DNA of 64,000 bases from Rhodobacter sp. NTK016B (GCF_017303295.1 NZ_JAFKOK010000016.1:62001-126000), one strand, 5' to 3'; counted from the first letter of the stretch, positions 37,201-45,545 are shown. The notes: generated by a model from the sequence alone, not told the origin. Numbers and translations: made by a program.

Positions 37201-38203
37201 CGAGCCGGGCCTGTACCGCCATCGTGACGCCTCGGACGATCTGCCCTATGCGGCCGGGTTCCTGGCGCCCACGCCGGTGCTGCCGCTCTGGCTGGACCTG
37301 CCGCTGATGCGCGGTGACGAGGTGCCGCACGCGCCGCATCTGGCGGTCACCGGGCGCCCGTGGCCGGGCGTCGTCGCGGTGTACGACGCTCCGGCGACCA
37401 GCGGGTCTTTCGCGCTCAACACCCGGATAGGACTGCGTGCCAGCATGGGCGAGACGCGCAGCACGCTTGACCACGGCACGCCCGCGCTCATTCAGCGCGG
37501 CGCGGGGGTCGAGGTGGCGTTTCCCGAGGGCGTCGCGCTGGCCTCGGTCAGCGACGAAGAGCTGTGGCAGGGCGCCAATCTGGCGGCGATCGGTACGGGC
37601 CAGGAATGGGAGTTGTTCCAGTTCCGCGGCGCCTCGCTGATCGAACCTGGCCTGTGGCGGCTGCACGATCTTCTGCGCGGTCAGTTCGGCACCGAGCCCC
37701 TGCAACCGCAGGCCTGGGCGCCGGGCGCGGTGGTGGTGCTGATGGACGATGCCCCCGCGCAGATCGACCTGCGCGCCGCGATGCGCGGGATCGACCGACG
37801 CTGGCGAATCGGCCCGGCGGCGCTGTCTTACGACGATCCCGCCTATGTCGAGAGCGTGAAGGCGTTCGCGGGCAACGGTCTGCGCCCCTATGCGCCTGCG
37901 CATCTGCGGGTACGCCGGGCGGGGGGCGATGTGCAGGTGTCATGGATCCGGCGCACGCGGCTTGAGGGCGATTCCTGGGTCGGGCCAGAGGTGCCGCTCA
38001 ATGAAGAGAGCGAGCGCTATACGCTGCGCATCCGGTCCGGCGGCGACATCGTGCGCGAGGTGTCGCTTGTCACGCCGGGCTATACCTACAGCGCCGCCGA
38101 TCAATCCGCCGACGGCGTCAGTGGGATCTTCACCATCGAGGTCGCGCAGGTCTCGGCGCTTTACGGCAACGGGTTGTGGGCGGTGCTGTCCGTCGCGGCA
38201 TGA
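34265..38203 (+). CDS. GTA g15, megatron tail-tip / host-interaction protein with TIM-barrel domain
   Basis: The largest protein of the cluster (1,312 residues). A hydrophobic N-terminus (LLLSAAGAAIGANFGGAVLGLSGLVIG) matches the RcGTA megatron, thought to help cross the host membrane. The middle (about 430-720) is a glycoside-hydrolase-like TIM barrel with EMRALTQIRG, YAADWSEYFGYD and KPVWFTEYGCAAIDKG, Glu663 lying at a catalytic-type position. The rest is phage tail-tip domain. The stop overlaps the next start by four bases. ACAAAGGAGCCACCCG precedes the start. Confidence 0.93.
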   Translation: MATLLLSAAGAAIGANFGGAVLGLSGLVIGRAVGATVGRLIDQRLLGLGSGRVETGRIERLQITGAGEGVPIPRLWGRMRSAGHVIWASKFQEIPGRSQRTKHGFGPRVTEESRYVVSVAIALCEGEIGGIGRIWAYGEEIARSDMNIRVYTGTDDQVPDPKIEAVEGPGNAPAYRGTAYVVIEDLDLAPFGNRLPNFVFEVVRAAQAPGVTTLQDAVQGVAWLPGAGEYALATEPVLLTPNTGGPFDPGYSVVEAQEAQLANRHTPSGFTDMETSLAALQTELPNVQSGLLVVSWFGEDLRCGECRVKPKIEYLERDGDEQPWSVAGVAREGAETVARDGDKPVYGGTPSDASVLQAIEAMNAAGQAVVFYPFLLMEQLADNGLPDPWSDAGDQPVLPWRGRITLAKAPGQPGTSDRTAAAAAEVADFFGTAQASDFNVSPGSVSYAGPDEWSYRRFILHYAALCAASDGVEAFCIGSEMRALTQIRGAGDSFPAVAAMIDLLHEVRAILGPSVKLVYAADWSEYFGYDAGEGNRYFHLDPLWADDELDVIGIDNYMPLSDWREGEAHLDWQAGWRDIYDTDYLEAYVAGGEGYDWYYRTPQHRDAQLRTPITDPGEAEPWIWRYKDLRAWWENAHTERLGGVKQPEATAWEPRSKPVWFTEYGCAAIDKGTNQPNVFLDPKSSESFAPYYSTGARDDLMQMQYLRAMHGYWTDPANNPLSDVYGGRMVDWSRSHAWAWDARPWPWFPALTDEWSDGDNWLRGHWITGRAAAQPLAAVVAEICQRAGLTAFDVSGLYGVVRGYGVASTASARSALQPLMLAHGFEAVEREGLLVFRMRTGRDPVALAPDAIIAREDGDLERVRASGPEIAGRLRLTYIEAEGGFETRSAEVVHPEDPAGDVADSELPMALTRGEARTAAKRWLTEARIAGDVVRFGMPMSSDLSVGDIVALSNAGAVRHYRIDRIELADARLIEAVRIEPGLYRHRDASDDLPYAAGFLAPTPVLPLWLDLPLMRGDEVPHAPHLAVTGRPWPGVVAVYDAPATSGSFALNTRIGLRASMGETRSTLDHGTPALIQRGAGVEVAFPEGVALASVSDEELWQGANLAAIGTGQEWELFQFRGASLIEPGLWRLHDLLRGQFGTEPLQPQAWAPGAVVVLMDDAPAQIDLRAAMRGIDRRWRIGPAALSYDDPAYVESVKAFAGNGLRPYAPAHLRVRRAGGDVQVSWIRRTRLEGDSWVGPEVPLNEESERYTLRIRSGGDIVREVSLVTPGYTYSAADQSADGVSGIFTIEVAQVSALYGNGLWAVLSVAA

Positions 38204-38526
38204 CGCTGCCCCGAATGCGGCCCGTCACCCTGACCGATATTGCCGCCGCCGCGCGCGTGCTTCTGGCGCTGCCCGAGGGCCGGCGCCGGGCCGGGATGGC
38301 GGCGCTGATCGCGCGGGCCGAGAGGGCCGAGCATCACCGCGTGACGACGGGGCGCTGCCATCCGCTCTACGGCAACGGCACGCTTTTGTCCGCGGCTCTG
38401 GCCCATCCTGCCCGTGACCCGCCCTATGATCCGGTCTGTGATCGGAACCGTCCCGGGGCGTCCGATTACCTCGCCTGTCTGGCGCTGGTGACCGAAGCGC
38501 TTTGTGCTCATCACGCCCGGCGATAG
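38200..38526 (+). CDS. Small protein coupled to the end of the GTA operon
   Basis: A 108-residue protein I cannot assign with confidence. It starts MTLPRMRPVTLTDIAAAARVLLALPEGRRRAGM, a helical pattern, and ends with a Cys-rich part (GRCHPLYGNGTL, DPVCDRN, YLACLAL, ALCAHHARR). Its ATG overlaps the g15 stop (ATGA), so it is translated with the GTA genes. Similar small genes follow g15 in related bacteria as far as I recall. A GTA role is an inference from position only. Confidence 0.65.
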   Translation: MTLPRMRPVTLTDIAAAARVLLALPEGRRRAGMAALIARAERAEHHRVTTGRCHPLYGNGTLLSAALAHPARDPPYDPVCDRNRPGASDYLACLALVTEALCAHHARR

Positions 38527-38614
38527 GCGGGATCACGGATCGTGCTGGCCGCCCCTCTGGAAATCCGGTCTCAATCGGCTATGTTTTCGGGGACGTTTTT
38601 GCGGAGATGCGCCC

Positions 38615-39421
38615 ATGCCCGAGATCAAAGCCAGACTCGCCCCGTTCGATCCAGTGTGGCAGCGCATCTGCACCGAGGCGCAGCAGGTGGTGCAGGACGA
38701 ACCGCTGCTGGGCGGGGTGATGCACAACAACCTTCTGCACCATGCGACGATGGAGCGGGCGCTGGCCTATCGATTCGCGCTGAAACTGTCCTCGGCCGAA
38801 ATCAGCGAACAGATCCTGCGCGAGATCGCAGACGAGGCCTATGCCTCGTCCTCGTCGCTGGGCGAAGCCGCGCGTGCCGATCTGGTCGCGGTCGAAGAGC
38901 GCGATCCGGCCTGCAATCGTTTCCTGCAGCCGGTGATGTATTTCAAGGGCTATCAGGCGGTGCAGGCGTACCGCGTGGGGCATTGGCTGTGGACCTCGGG
39001 GCGGCGCGACATGGCGCTGTTCGTGCAGATGCGCGTGTCCGAGATGTTCGGCGTCGACATCCATCCGGCGGCGAAGATCGGCAAGGGCATCATGATCGAC
39101 CACGCGCATTCCATCGTCATCGGTGAAACGGCGGTGGTGGGCGACAACGTCTCGATGCTGCATTCGGTCACGCTGGGCGGCACCGGCAAGGAAGACGGCG
39201 ACCGCCATCCGAAGATCGGCGACGGGGTGCTAATCGGCGCGGGGGCCAAGGTGCTGGGCAATATCCATGTCGGCGCCAACAGCCGCATCGCCGCCGGTTC
39301 GGTGGTTCTGAACGACGTGCCGCGCTGCAAGACGGTGGCGGGCGTGCCCGCGAAGATCGTCGGCGAGGCGGGGTGCAACCAGCCCGCGCTGTCGATGGAT
39401 CACCGGCTGTCGCCCGAATAA
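38615..39421 (+). CDS. cysE: Serine O-acetyltransferase
   Basis: A 268-residue CysE that acetylates serine for cysteine synthesis. The N-terminal helical part (WQRICTEAQQVVQDEPLLGGVMHNNLLHH) precedes the hexapeptide beta-helix with IHPAAKIGKGIMIDHAHSIVIGETAVVGDNVSMLHSVTLGGTGKE, including the DHAH catalytic segment. ATG 38615 follows GCGGAGATGCGCCC; the frame extends upstream to 38504 without support. Its place after the GTA has been noted in other Rhodobacterales, from memory. Confidence 0.94.
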   Translation: MPEIKARLAPFDPVWQRICTEAQQVVQDEPLLGGVMHNNLLHHATMERALAYRFALKLSSAEISEQILREIADEAYASSSSLGEAARADLVAVEERDPACNRFLQPVMYFKGYQAVQAYRVGHWLWTSGRRDMALFVQMRVSEMFGVDIHPAAKIGKGIMIDHAHSIVIGETAVVGDNVSMLHSVTLGGTGKEDGDRHPKIGDGVLIGAGAKVLGNIHVGANSRIAAGSVVLNDVPRCKTVAGVPAKIVGEAGCNQPALSMDHRLSPE

Positions 39422-39445
39422 GCGCCGCACTCGCCGGGGCGCGTG

Positions 39446-40387
39446 ATGAGTATGTCCAATGATCTGCTGTGGCTGCTGGGGGTCACGGCGGCGATCCTGA
39501 TCGTCGCGACCGCCATCGGGCAGGGGCTCAGGCGCCGTCTGCCCGCAGGCCAGCCGCATCCGGTCATCGACAATCTCAACGCCCGGATTTACGCGTGGTG
39601 GGTGATGGTCGCGCTTCTGGCGCTGGCCTTTGCCACCGGGCGCGTGGGTGTGGTGGTTCTGTTCGGGGTGCTGAGCGCGCTCGCCCTGCGCGAATTCCTG
39701 ACCGTCATCGCGCGCGACCGCGCGGATTTCTGGGTCATCGCGGGCGTCTATGCCATCGTGCTGCCCGTGCAGTTCTGGGCCGTCTATACCGACTGGTACG
39801 GCTTCTATGCCATTTTCATCCCCGTCTATGCCTTCCTTCTGATGCCCGCGCTGGCCGCCGTGTCAGGGGGCGCGCAGGGTTTCATGGCGCGCGCGGCGGA
39901 AACGCAATGGGGCCTAATGGTCTGCGTCTATTGCGTCAGCCACGTCCCGGCGATCCTGTCGCTGGACATCGCGGGGGACGATGCGCGGCGCGTCTTGCTG
40001 ATCGCGTGGTTCGTCTTTGTCGTGCAGACCTCGGACGTGGCCCAGTATGTCTGGGGCAAGCTGCTGGGACGCCACAAGCTGGCGCCCGAGCTGTCGCCCT
40101 CGAAAACGTGGGAGGGGCTGGTTGGCGGCATCGCCACTGCCGTCGCATTGGGCGCCGCGCTGTTCGCGCTGACACCCTTCACCCCGCCCGAAGCGGCGCT
40201 GATGGCGTTCGTCGTGGCAGGTATGGGCACGCTTGGCGGATTGGTCATGTCGGCTATCAAGCGCGACAAGGGCGCCAAGGACTGGGGGGCGGTCATCAAG
40301 GGCCATGGCGGGTTTCTCGACCGGCTCGACAGCGTTATCTTTTCGGCGCCGATCTTCTTTCACCTGACACGCTATTACTGGACCTGA
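39446..40387 (+). CDS. CdsA-like phosphatidate cytidylyltransferase family protein
   Basis: A 313-residue protein with eight or so membrane segments. The CDS signature is visible in ELSPSKTWEGLVGGIATA and IKGHGGFLDRLDSVIFSAPIFF (S-x-K-T-x-E and G-x-x-D-R-x-D). These enzymes make CDP-diacylglycerol from phosphatidic acid and CTP. The adjacent CDP-alcohol transferase suggests a dedicated pair, like E. coli YnbB/YnbA, rather than the main CdsA, which is normally next to the rpsB-frr genes. GTG 39443 is an alternative start. Confidence 0.83.
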   Translation: MSMSNDLLWLLGVTAAILIVATAIGQGLRRRLPAGQPHPVIDNLNARIYAWWVMVALLALAFATGRVGVVVLFGVLSALALREFLTVIARDRADFWVIAGVYAIVLPVQFWAVYTDWYGFYAIFIPVYAFLLMPALAAVSGGAQGFMARAAETQWGLMVCVYCVSHVPAILSLDIAGDDARRVLLIAWFVFVVQTSDVAQYVWGKLLGRHKLAPELSPSKTWEGLVGGIATAVALGAALFALTPFTPPEAALMAFVVAGMGTLGGLVMSAIKRDKGAKDWGAVIKGHGGFLDRLDSVIFSAPIFFHLTRYYWT

Positions 40388-40390
40388 CGC

Positions 40391-41005
40391 ATGGACGAAA
40401 ACCGCCGCCCGATCGCCGCGCGCCGTCTTGGCGTGATGCAGGGCATGGCCCGCTTTCTGGCCGCGCGCAGCGTCAGCCCGAACGCGATTTCGATCGCTTC
40501 GGTCGTCTTCGCGGCGCTGGGCTTGGGGGCGTTCTGGCTGATGCCGGGCGCGGGCGGGGGCCGGATCGCGGCGCTCTTGCTGGCCGCTTTGTGCATCCAG
40601 CTTCGGCTTCTGTGCAACCTGATCGACGGGCTGGTCGCGGTTGAAGGCGGGCAGGGCAGTGCGACAGGCCCCTTCTGGAACGAGGCCCCGGACCGCGCCG
40701 CCGATACGCTGTTTCTGTGGGGCGCGGGGCTGGCGGCCGGGATGCCGGCGCTGGGTCTGGGCTGCGCGGTGTTGGCTTTGGCCACGGCCTATCTGCGGGA
40801 ATTCGGCCGGGCCGAGGGCTATGCGCCTGATTTCGGCGGCCCTTTCGCCAAGCAACAGCGGATGGCGGCCTTGACGCTGGGCTGCGTCGTCGCGGCTTTC
40901 GCGCCGGGCTGGCCGGTTCTGGCCTTGGCGCTATGGGTCATCGCGGCGGGGACGGCGGCGACGGTGGCCTTGCGCGCGTGGCGGGTGCTGGGACGGATGG
41001 GCTGA
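40391..41005 (+). CDS. CDP-alcohol phosphatidyltransferase family protein (variant motif)
   Basis: A 204-residue membrane protein of the CDP-alcohol phosphatidyltransferase fold. The catalytic region reads LCNLIDGLVAVEGGQGSATGPFWNEAPDRAADTLF: the D-G, G-x3-N and D-R-x2-D parts fit, but the usual A-R pair is A-V and the last part is PDRAAD. This variant seems shared by a subfamily paired with CdsA-like genes. It would join a CDP-activated lipid to an alcohol acceptor that I cannot name. It starts three bases after the cytidylyltransferase gene. Confidence 0.8.
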   Translation: MDENRRPIAARRLGVMQGMARFLAARSVSPNAISIASVVFAALGLGAFWLMPGAGGGRIAALLLAALCIQLRLLCNLIDGLVAVEGGQGSATGPFWNEAPDRAADTLFLWGAGLAAGMPALGLGCAVLALATAYLREFGRAEGYAPDFGGPFAKQQRMAALTLGCVVAAFAPGWPVLALALWVIAAGTAATVALRAWRVLGRMG

Positions 41006-41017
41006 GCGTCCGCGCAT

Positions 41018-41049
41018 GAAAAAGCCCGGACGGCGATACCGTCCGGGCC
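41018..41049 (-). terminator. Terminator of the pdh operon
   Basis: A perfect ten-base stem (GCCCGGACGG/CCGTCCGGGC, 41024-41033 and 41039-41048) is followed on the minus strand by TTTTT. It lies about 24 bases past the pdhC stop and would serve the pdhA-pdhC operon. It may also slow readthrough from the convergent plus-strand genes. Confidence 0.8.
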
Positions 41050-41071
41050 GATGTCGTCGCATGGAGCCGGG

Positions 41072-42403
41072 TCAGGCCAGCATCGCCAGCGGGTTCTCGA
41101 GATTCTCGATGATCGCGGACAGGAATTCAGCCCCCAGCGCGCCGTCGATCACGCGGTGATCGACCGACAGCGTCATCGACATCACCGTCGCCACGCCGAT
41201 CTCGCCATCCTCTTTCACCACCGGTTGCTTGATGCCTGCGCCCACGGCCAGGATCGAGCCATGCGGCGGGTTGATGACCGCGTCAAAATTCTCGATCCCG
41301 AACATCCCGAGATTCGAGATCGCGAAGCTGCCGCCGACATATTCATGCGGCGCAAGCTTGCGGTTGCGCGCACGGGTCGCCAGATCCTTCATCTCGGCCG
41401 ACAGAGCGCTCAGCGACTTGTGGTGCGAATCCTTCAACACCGGCGTGAACAGCCCGCCATCGACCGCGACGGCGACCGCCACGTCCGAGGGCTTCAGCTT
41501 CAGGATCCGGTCGCCTGCCCAGACGGCATTGGCATCCGGCACCTTTTGCAGCGCCATGGCGCAGGCCTTGATGATGAAGTCGTTGACGCTGAGCTTGACG
41601 CCCCGGTCCGCAAGCTGACCGTTAAGCTGCGCGCGGAAGGCCATCAGCGCATCCAGCTGCACCGAGCGGCGCAGGTAGAAATGCGGGATGGTCTGCTTTG
41701 CCTCGGTCAGGCGCGCAGCCACCGTCTTGCGCATACCGTCGAGCTTGACCTCTTCGAAGTCGCGGCCCTCGAACATCTTCATGACGGTATTCGCATCGGC
41801 GCCCGTGGGCATCGCGGCGCCCTTGGCGGGGGCTGCGTCGGACTTGGCCGGTGCGGCCTCGGCCTTGGCGGCTTTGGGCTGAGCGCTGGCGCCTTCGACA
41901 TCGGCCTTGACGATCCGGCCATGCGGGCCCGAGCCCGTGATCTGGCTCAGGTCAAGACCCTTGTCGGCGGCGATCCGGCGCGCCAGCGGCGAGGCGAAGA
42001 TACGCTTGCCATCGGCGACCGGGGCAGCGGGCGCGGCGGTCACCGAGTCCGATTTCGCCGGTGCCGATGCCTTGGCGTCCCCGCCATCGTCCTTGGCCGA
42101 GGCTTCGGGCTTGGCCGGTTCCTTGGGCGCCGAGGTCTTGCCGATATCGTCGGCGCTTTCCCCTTCTTCTAGCAGGACCGCGATGGGGGTGTTGACCTTG
42201 ACCCCTTCGCTGCCCTCGTCGATCAGGATCTTGCCGATCACGCCTTCGTCGACGGCTTCAAATTCCATCGTCGCCTTGTCGGTCTCGATCTCGGCGAGGA
42301 TATCGCCCGAGCTGACCGTGTCGCCTTCCTTGACCAGCCATTTGGCCAGCGTGCCCTCTTCCATCGTGGGCGAGAGGGCGGGCATCAGGATTTCCGTGGG
42401 CAT
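41072..42403 (-). CDS. pdhC: Pyruvate dehydrogenase complex E2, dihydrolipoyl acetyltransferase
   Basis: A 443-residue E2 with one N-terminal lipoyl domain (about 1-80; lipoyl Lys in [12 protein letters not shown]), a linker rich in Ala, Lys and Pro, a peripheral subunit-binding domain ([30 protein letters not shown], about 137-166) and the catalytic core ending in [15 protein letters not shown] with the catalytic His and Asp. It transfers the acetyl group to CoA. It lies ten bases downstream of pdhB. Confidence 0.95.
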   Translation of the reverse strand: MPTEILMPALSPTMEEGTLAKWLVKEGDTVSSGDILAEIETDKATMEFEAVDEGVIGKILIDEGSEGVKVNTPIAVLLEEGESADDIGKTSAPKEPAKPEASAKDDGGDAKASAPAKSDSVTAAPAAPVADGKRIFASPLARRIAADKGLDLSQITGSGPHGRIVKADVEGASAQPKAAKAEAAPAKSDAAPAKGAAMPTGADANTVMKMFEGRDFEEVKLDGMRKTVAARLTEAKQTIPHFYLRRSVQLDALMAFRAQLNGQLADRGVKLSVNDFIIKACAMALQKVPDANAVWAGDRILKLKPSDVAVAVAVDGGLFTPVLKDSHHKSLSALSAEMKDLATRARNRKLAPHEYVGGSFAISNLGMFGIENFDAVINPPHGSILAVGAGIKQPVVKEDGEIGVATVMSMTLSVDHRVIDGALGAEFLSAIIENLENPLAMLA

Positions 42404-42413
42404 GATGGCCTCC

Positions 42414-43811
42414 TCAGCGATAGGTGACTTTGTGCACGGCCTCGATCACCTCGTCGGTGGTGATCAGCGCCAGCTTCTCGAGATTGGCCGCATAGGGCAT
42501 CGGCACATCCTTGCCGCACAGATTGATGACCGGCGCGTCGAGGTAATCGAACGCCTCCATCATCACCGTGGCCGAGATGAAGTTGCCGACCGAGCTTTGC
42601 GGGAAGCCTTCCTCGACGGTGACCAGACGGTTGGTCTTCTTGACCGAGCTGATGATCGTCGCGGTGTCCATCGGACGGATTGTGCGCAGGTCGATGACCT
42701 CGGCGTCGATCCCGTCGGCGGCCAGCTTCTCGGCCGCTTCCAGCGCATAGGTCATGCCGATGCCGAAGCTGACGATGGTGACGTCCTTGCCTTGGCGCGC
42801 GATCCGGGCCTTGCCGATCGGCACGGTGAAATCGTCCATGTCCGGCACCTCGAAGGTGCGGCCATAAAGGATTTCGTTTTCAAGGAACACGACCGGGTTG
42901 CCGTCGCGGATGGCCGATTTCAGCAGGCCTTTCGCATCGGCCGCCGAATAGGGCATCACCACTTTCAGGCCCGGAATGTGGCTGTACCACGCCGCGTAAT
43001 CCTGACTGTGCTGGGCGGCGACGCGCGCGGCCGCGCCGTTGGGGCCGCGGAACACGATGGGGCAGGGCAGCTGACCGCCCGACATGTAGTTCGTCTTGGC
43101 GGCAGAGTTGATCAGGTGGTCGATCGCCTGCATGGCGAAGTTGAAGGTCATGAACTCGACGATCGGGTTCAGACCGCCCCATGCGGCGCCGACGGCGAGG
43201 CCGGTGAAGCCGGCTTCGGTGATCGGCGTGTCGATCACGCGCTTGGCGCCGAATTCATCCAGCAGGCCCTGGCTGATCTTGTAGGCGCCCTGGTATTCGC
43301 CGACTTCCTCGCCCATCAGGAAGACGGTGTCGTTGCGGCGCATTTCTTCGGCCATCGCTTCGCGCAGGGCCTCACGTACCGTCATCGACTTCATCTCGGT
43401 GCCTTCGGGCCAGTCAGGCTCGGGCACCGAGGGAAGCTCGGCGGCGGGCTGTGCCGCGACCGGCTTGTCGGCGGCGACATCGCTGTCGGATTTGGCGGGC
43501 TCTTCGGCTTTTTCGTCGGCTTTCGCGTCGGAGGCCGGGGCGCTTGCCTTGATATCGTCGGCGCTTTCGCCTTCTTCGAGCAGCACGGCGATGGGCGTGT
43601 TGACCTTAACGCCCTCGGTGCCTTCGTCGATCAGGATCTTGCCCATCGTGCCTTCGTCGACCGCCTCGAATTCCATCGTGGCCTTGTCGGTTTCGATCTC
43701 GGCAATGATCATGCCCGAGGTGATCTCGTCACCCTCTTTCACCAGCCATTTGGCCAGCGTGCCCTCCTCCATGGTGGGCGAAAGGGCCGGCATCAGGATT
43801 TCAGTAGCCAT
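42414..43811 (-). CDS. pdhB: Pyruvate dehydrogenase E1 beta subunit with an N-terminal lipoyl domain
   Basis: A 465-residue E1 beta. Residues 1-80 are a lipoyl domain (lipoyl Lys in [12 protein letters not shown]) nearly identical to that of pdhC, followed by an acidic Ala/Lys linker and the E1-beta core starting [37 protein letters not shown]1 beta pairs with E1 alpha to decarboxylate pyruvate. A lipoyl domain on E1 beta is known in alphaproteobacteria. ATG 43811 follows GAGGGGGAATAACTGAC. Confidence 0.95.
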   Translation of the reverse strand: MATEILMPALSPTMEEGTLAKWLVKEGDEITSGMIIAEIETDKATMEFEAVDEGTMGKILIDEGTEGVKVNTPIAVLLEEGESADDIKASAPASDAKADEKAEEPAKSDSDVAADKPVAAQPAAELPSVPEPDWPEGTEMKSMTVREALREAMAEEMRRNDTVFLMGEEVGEYQGAYKISQGLLDEFGAKRVIDTPITEAGFTGLAVGAAWGGLNPIVEFMTFNFAMQAIDHLINSAAKTNYMSGGQLPCPIVFRGPNGAAARVAAQHSQDYAAWYSHIPGLKVVMPYSAADAKGLLKSAIRDGNPVVFLENEILYGRTFEVPDMDDFTVPIGKARIARQGKDVTIVSFGIGMTYALEAAEKLAADGIDAEVIDLRTIRPMDTATIISSVKKTNRLVTVEEGFPQSSVGNFISATVMMEAFDYLDAPVINLCGKDVPMPYAANLEKLALITTDEVIEAVHKVTYR

Positions 43812-43816
43812 GTCAG

Positions 43817-44356
43817 TTATTCCCCCTCTTCGCTCGAGGTGCATTCGGATTGCAGCGCCCGCAGGTCCGACAAAACAAAGTCCACGCGCGATCCGGCATT
43901 CGGACCGGCGACGACCAGTGTCGCGTTTTCCATTTCAAGGCTGATCGTGCAGCTGTCGCCTTCGCAGACCGCGCCCTGAGCCTCCCAGCCGGCGCGGGTT
44001 TCGGCATTGTCCGTCACCAGCGTGCTGGAGAACGGGAAGCCTTCGGAGCCAGCGCGGTGGTTCAGCATGATCTGTGCCAGCACGCCGCCTTCGGCTTCGG
44101 CGATCTGGTAATCGTCGAGCACCAGATCGGCGACCTCGAACTCGGTTCGCGTGCTGCGCACGTCGCCGGCCTGATACCGCTGGGTCATCGCAAGCTGGCC
44201 GGTGCAGCCGTCACGTTCGAAGCTGAACTCGACCATGCCGTCCAGCGCGCTGCCATTCAGATACATCGCCAGCATCGTGCCGGTCGATTGCCCGGCGGCC
44301 GGCAGGGCCGCCAGTGTCAGGGCGGCCGTCAATAGGGCCGATACGGAAGACTTCAT
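43817..44356 (-). CDS. Unrecognised exported protein embedded in the pdh operon
   Basis: A 179-residue protein with a clear signal peptide ([22 protein letters not shown], cleavage near residue 22). The mature part is acidic and beta-rich, with [23 protein letters not shown], a Cys in [22 protein letters not shown] and one in [15 protein letters not shown], so four cysteines suit two disulfides outside the cytoplasm. I recognise no family. It starts inside the pdhA stop codon (ATGA) and ends five bases before pdhB, so it is co-transcribed and coupled with a cytoplasmic enzyme complex. Confidence 0.8.
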   Translation of the reverse strand: MKSSVSALLTAALTLAALPAAGQSTGTMLAMYLNGSALDGMVEFSFERDGCTGQLAMTQRYQAGDVRSTRTEFEVADLVLDDYQIAEAEGGVLAQIMLNHRAGSEGFPFSSTLVTDNAETRAGWEAQGAVCEGDSCTISLEMENATLVVAGPNAGSRVDFVLSDLRALQSECTSSEEGE

Positions 44357-45363
44357 GCGTCCGCCTCCTGCGGGGCGGCGTAGATGTCGGTCCACAGTTC
44401 GTCGAGCGACGGCTCGGGACTGTCCTTGGCGAACTCGGCGCTGTCATTGACCACCGCCTTGATCTCTTTGTCGATCGCCTTGAGATCCTCGTCCGTGGCC
44501 AGACCGCCGGTGGTGAGCATTTCGCGCACGCGTTCGATCGGATCGCGCTCTTCGCGCATCTTCTGGACTTCTTCGCGGGTGCGGTATTTGGCCGGGTCCG
44601 ACATCGAGTGACCGCGATAGCGATAGGTCATGACCTCAAGGATATAAGGGCCGTCACCGGCACGGCAGGCGGCAATCGCCTTTTCGCCCGCGGCCTTGAC
44701 CGCCATCACGTCCATGCCGTCGACCGCTTCGCCCTTGATCCCGTAGGCCGCGCCGCGTTCCCACAGGTTGGGGGATTTCGTCGACCGCTTGGTCGAGGTG
44801 CCCATGGCGTATTGGTTGTTCTCGATCACATAGACGACCGGAAGGTTCCAAAGCTCGGCCATGTTGTAGCTTTCGTACACCTGGCCCTGGTTCGCTGCGC
44901 CGTCGCCGAAATAGACGAAGGTGACGTTGTCATTGCCCTTGTACTTGTCGGCAAAGCCCAGCCCCGTGCCCAGCGGCACCTGTGCACCGACGATGCCGTG
45001 GCCGCCGTAGAAATGCTTCTCTTTCGAGAACATGTGCATCGAGCCGCCCTTGCCCTTCGAATAGCCGCCTTCGCGGCCCGTGAGCTCGGCCATGACGCCT
45101 TTCGGGTCCATCCCGCAGGCCAGCATGTGGCCGTGGTCGCGGTAGCTGGTGATGCGCTTGTCGCCGTCCTTGGCCGCGGCTTCGAGGCCCACGACAACGG
45201 CTTCCTGTCCGATATACAGGTGGCAGAAGCCCCCGATCAGACCCATGCCGTAAAGCTGTCCCGCCTTCTCTTCGAATCGACGGATCAGCAGCATGTCCTT
45301 GTAGTACTTAAGCAGTTCGTCCGCCGAGACGTTTGATTTCCCGGTCGTTTTTCTCGCAGCCAT
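44353..45363 (-). CDS. pdhA: Pyruvate dehydrogenase E1 alpha subunit
   Basis: A 336-residue E1 alpha. Thiamine diphosphate binding is shown by FGDGAANQGQVYESYNMAELWNLPVVYVIENN (GDG at 153-155 with Asn further on); the regulatory-like loop has YRYRGHSMSDPAKYRTREE. It starts the pdh operon, with the FtsB-like gene 182 bases upstream. The start is preceded by GGGGGAGGCACCG. Confidence 0.96.
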   Translation of the reverse strand: MAARKTTGKSNVSADELLKYYKDMLLIRRFEEKAGQLYGMGLIGGFCHLYIGQEAVVVGLEAAAKDGDKRITSYRDHGHMLACGMDPKGVMAELTGREGGYSKGKGGSMHMFSKEKHFYGGHGIVGAQVPLGTGLGFADKYKGNDNVTFVYFGDGAANQGQVYESYNMAELWNLPVVYVIENNQYAMGTSTKRSTKSPNLWERGAAYGIKGEAVDGMDVMAVKAAGEKAIAACRAGDGPYILEVMTYRYRGHSMSDPAKYRTREEVQKMREERDPIERVREMLTTGGLATDEDLKAIDKEIKAVVNDSAEFAKDSPEPSLDELWTDIYAAPQEADA

Positions 45364-45393
45364 CGGTGCCTCCCCCTGGTCGCGTCAGGAATA

Positions 45394-45442
45394 GTTTAAC
45401 ACTAAACCATCTTCTATACGATGCCTCGCCAAATTGCGAGGC
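45394..45442 (-). promoter_or_regulatory. Upstream region of pdhA with two small inverted repeats
   Basis: Between the ftsB-like stop and pdhA lie GCCTCGC/GCGAGGC (45423-45429 and 45436-45442; a likely weak ftsB terminator) and the short palindrome GTTTA-N4-TAAAC (45394-45407) near the pdhA start. The palindrome could be an operator. I could not place a convincing -35/-10 pair. Confidence 0.3.
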
Positions 45443-45545
45443 TGAATTCCCGTCCGGTTGCGCAATCATCTGCGCAGCCGGTCGTCATGCCGCGTATTTC
45501 AGCGCGGTGCCGCTAACAACTTAGCACGGTAACACGGAATATCGA

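Larger units (their letters stand above)
23935..38203 (+). mobile_element. Complete RcGTA-type gene transfer agent structural cluster
   Basis: Seventeen genes on one strand follow the Rhodobacter capsulatus GTA order: small and large terminase, portal, g3.5, prohead protease, capsid, g6, g7, g8, tail tube g9, g10, g10.1, tape measure g11, distal tail g12, hub g13, peptidase g14 and megatron g15. Many junctions overlap by one or four bases. No integrase, repressor, replication or holin gene is present, and I saw no flanking direct repeats, which argues against an ordinary prophage. GTAs package short random pieces of host DNA. Regulators, lysis and head-spike genes would lie elsewhere, as in R. 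capsulatus. Confidence 0.93.

Noticed and set aside
35714-37903. A 729-codon minus-strand frame inside the megatron gene
   Set aside because: Antisense shadow of g15, with no recognisable domain and no ribosome binding site.
23935-38203. Reading the phage-like genes as a prophage
   Set aside because: There is no integrase, repressor, replication or lysis gene, I see no attachment repeats, and the gene set and order are those of the RcGTA family.
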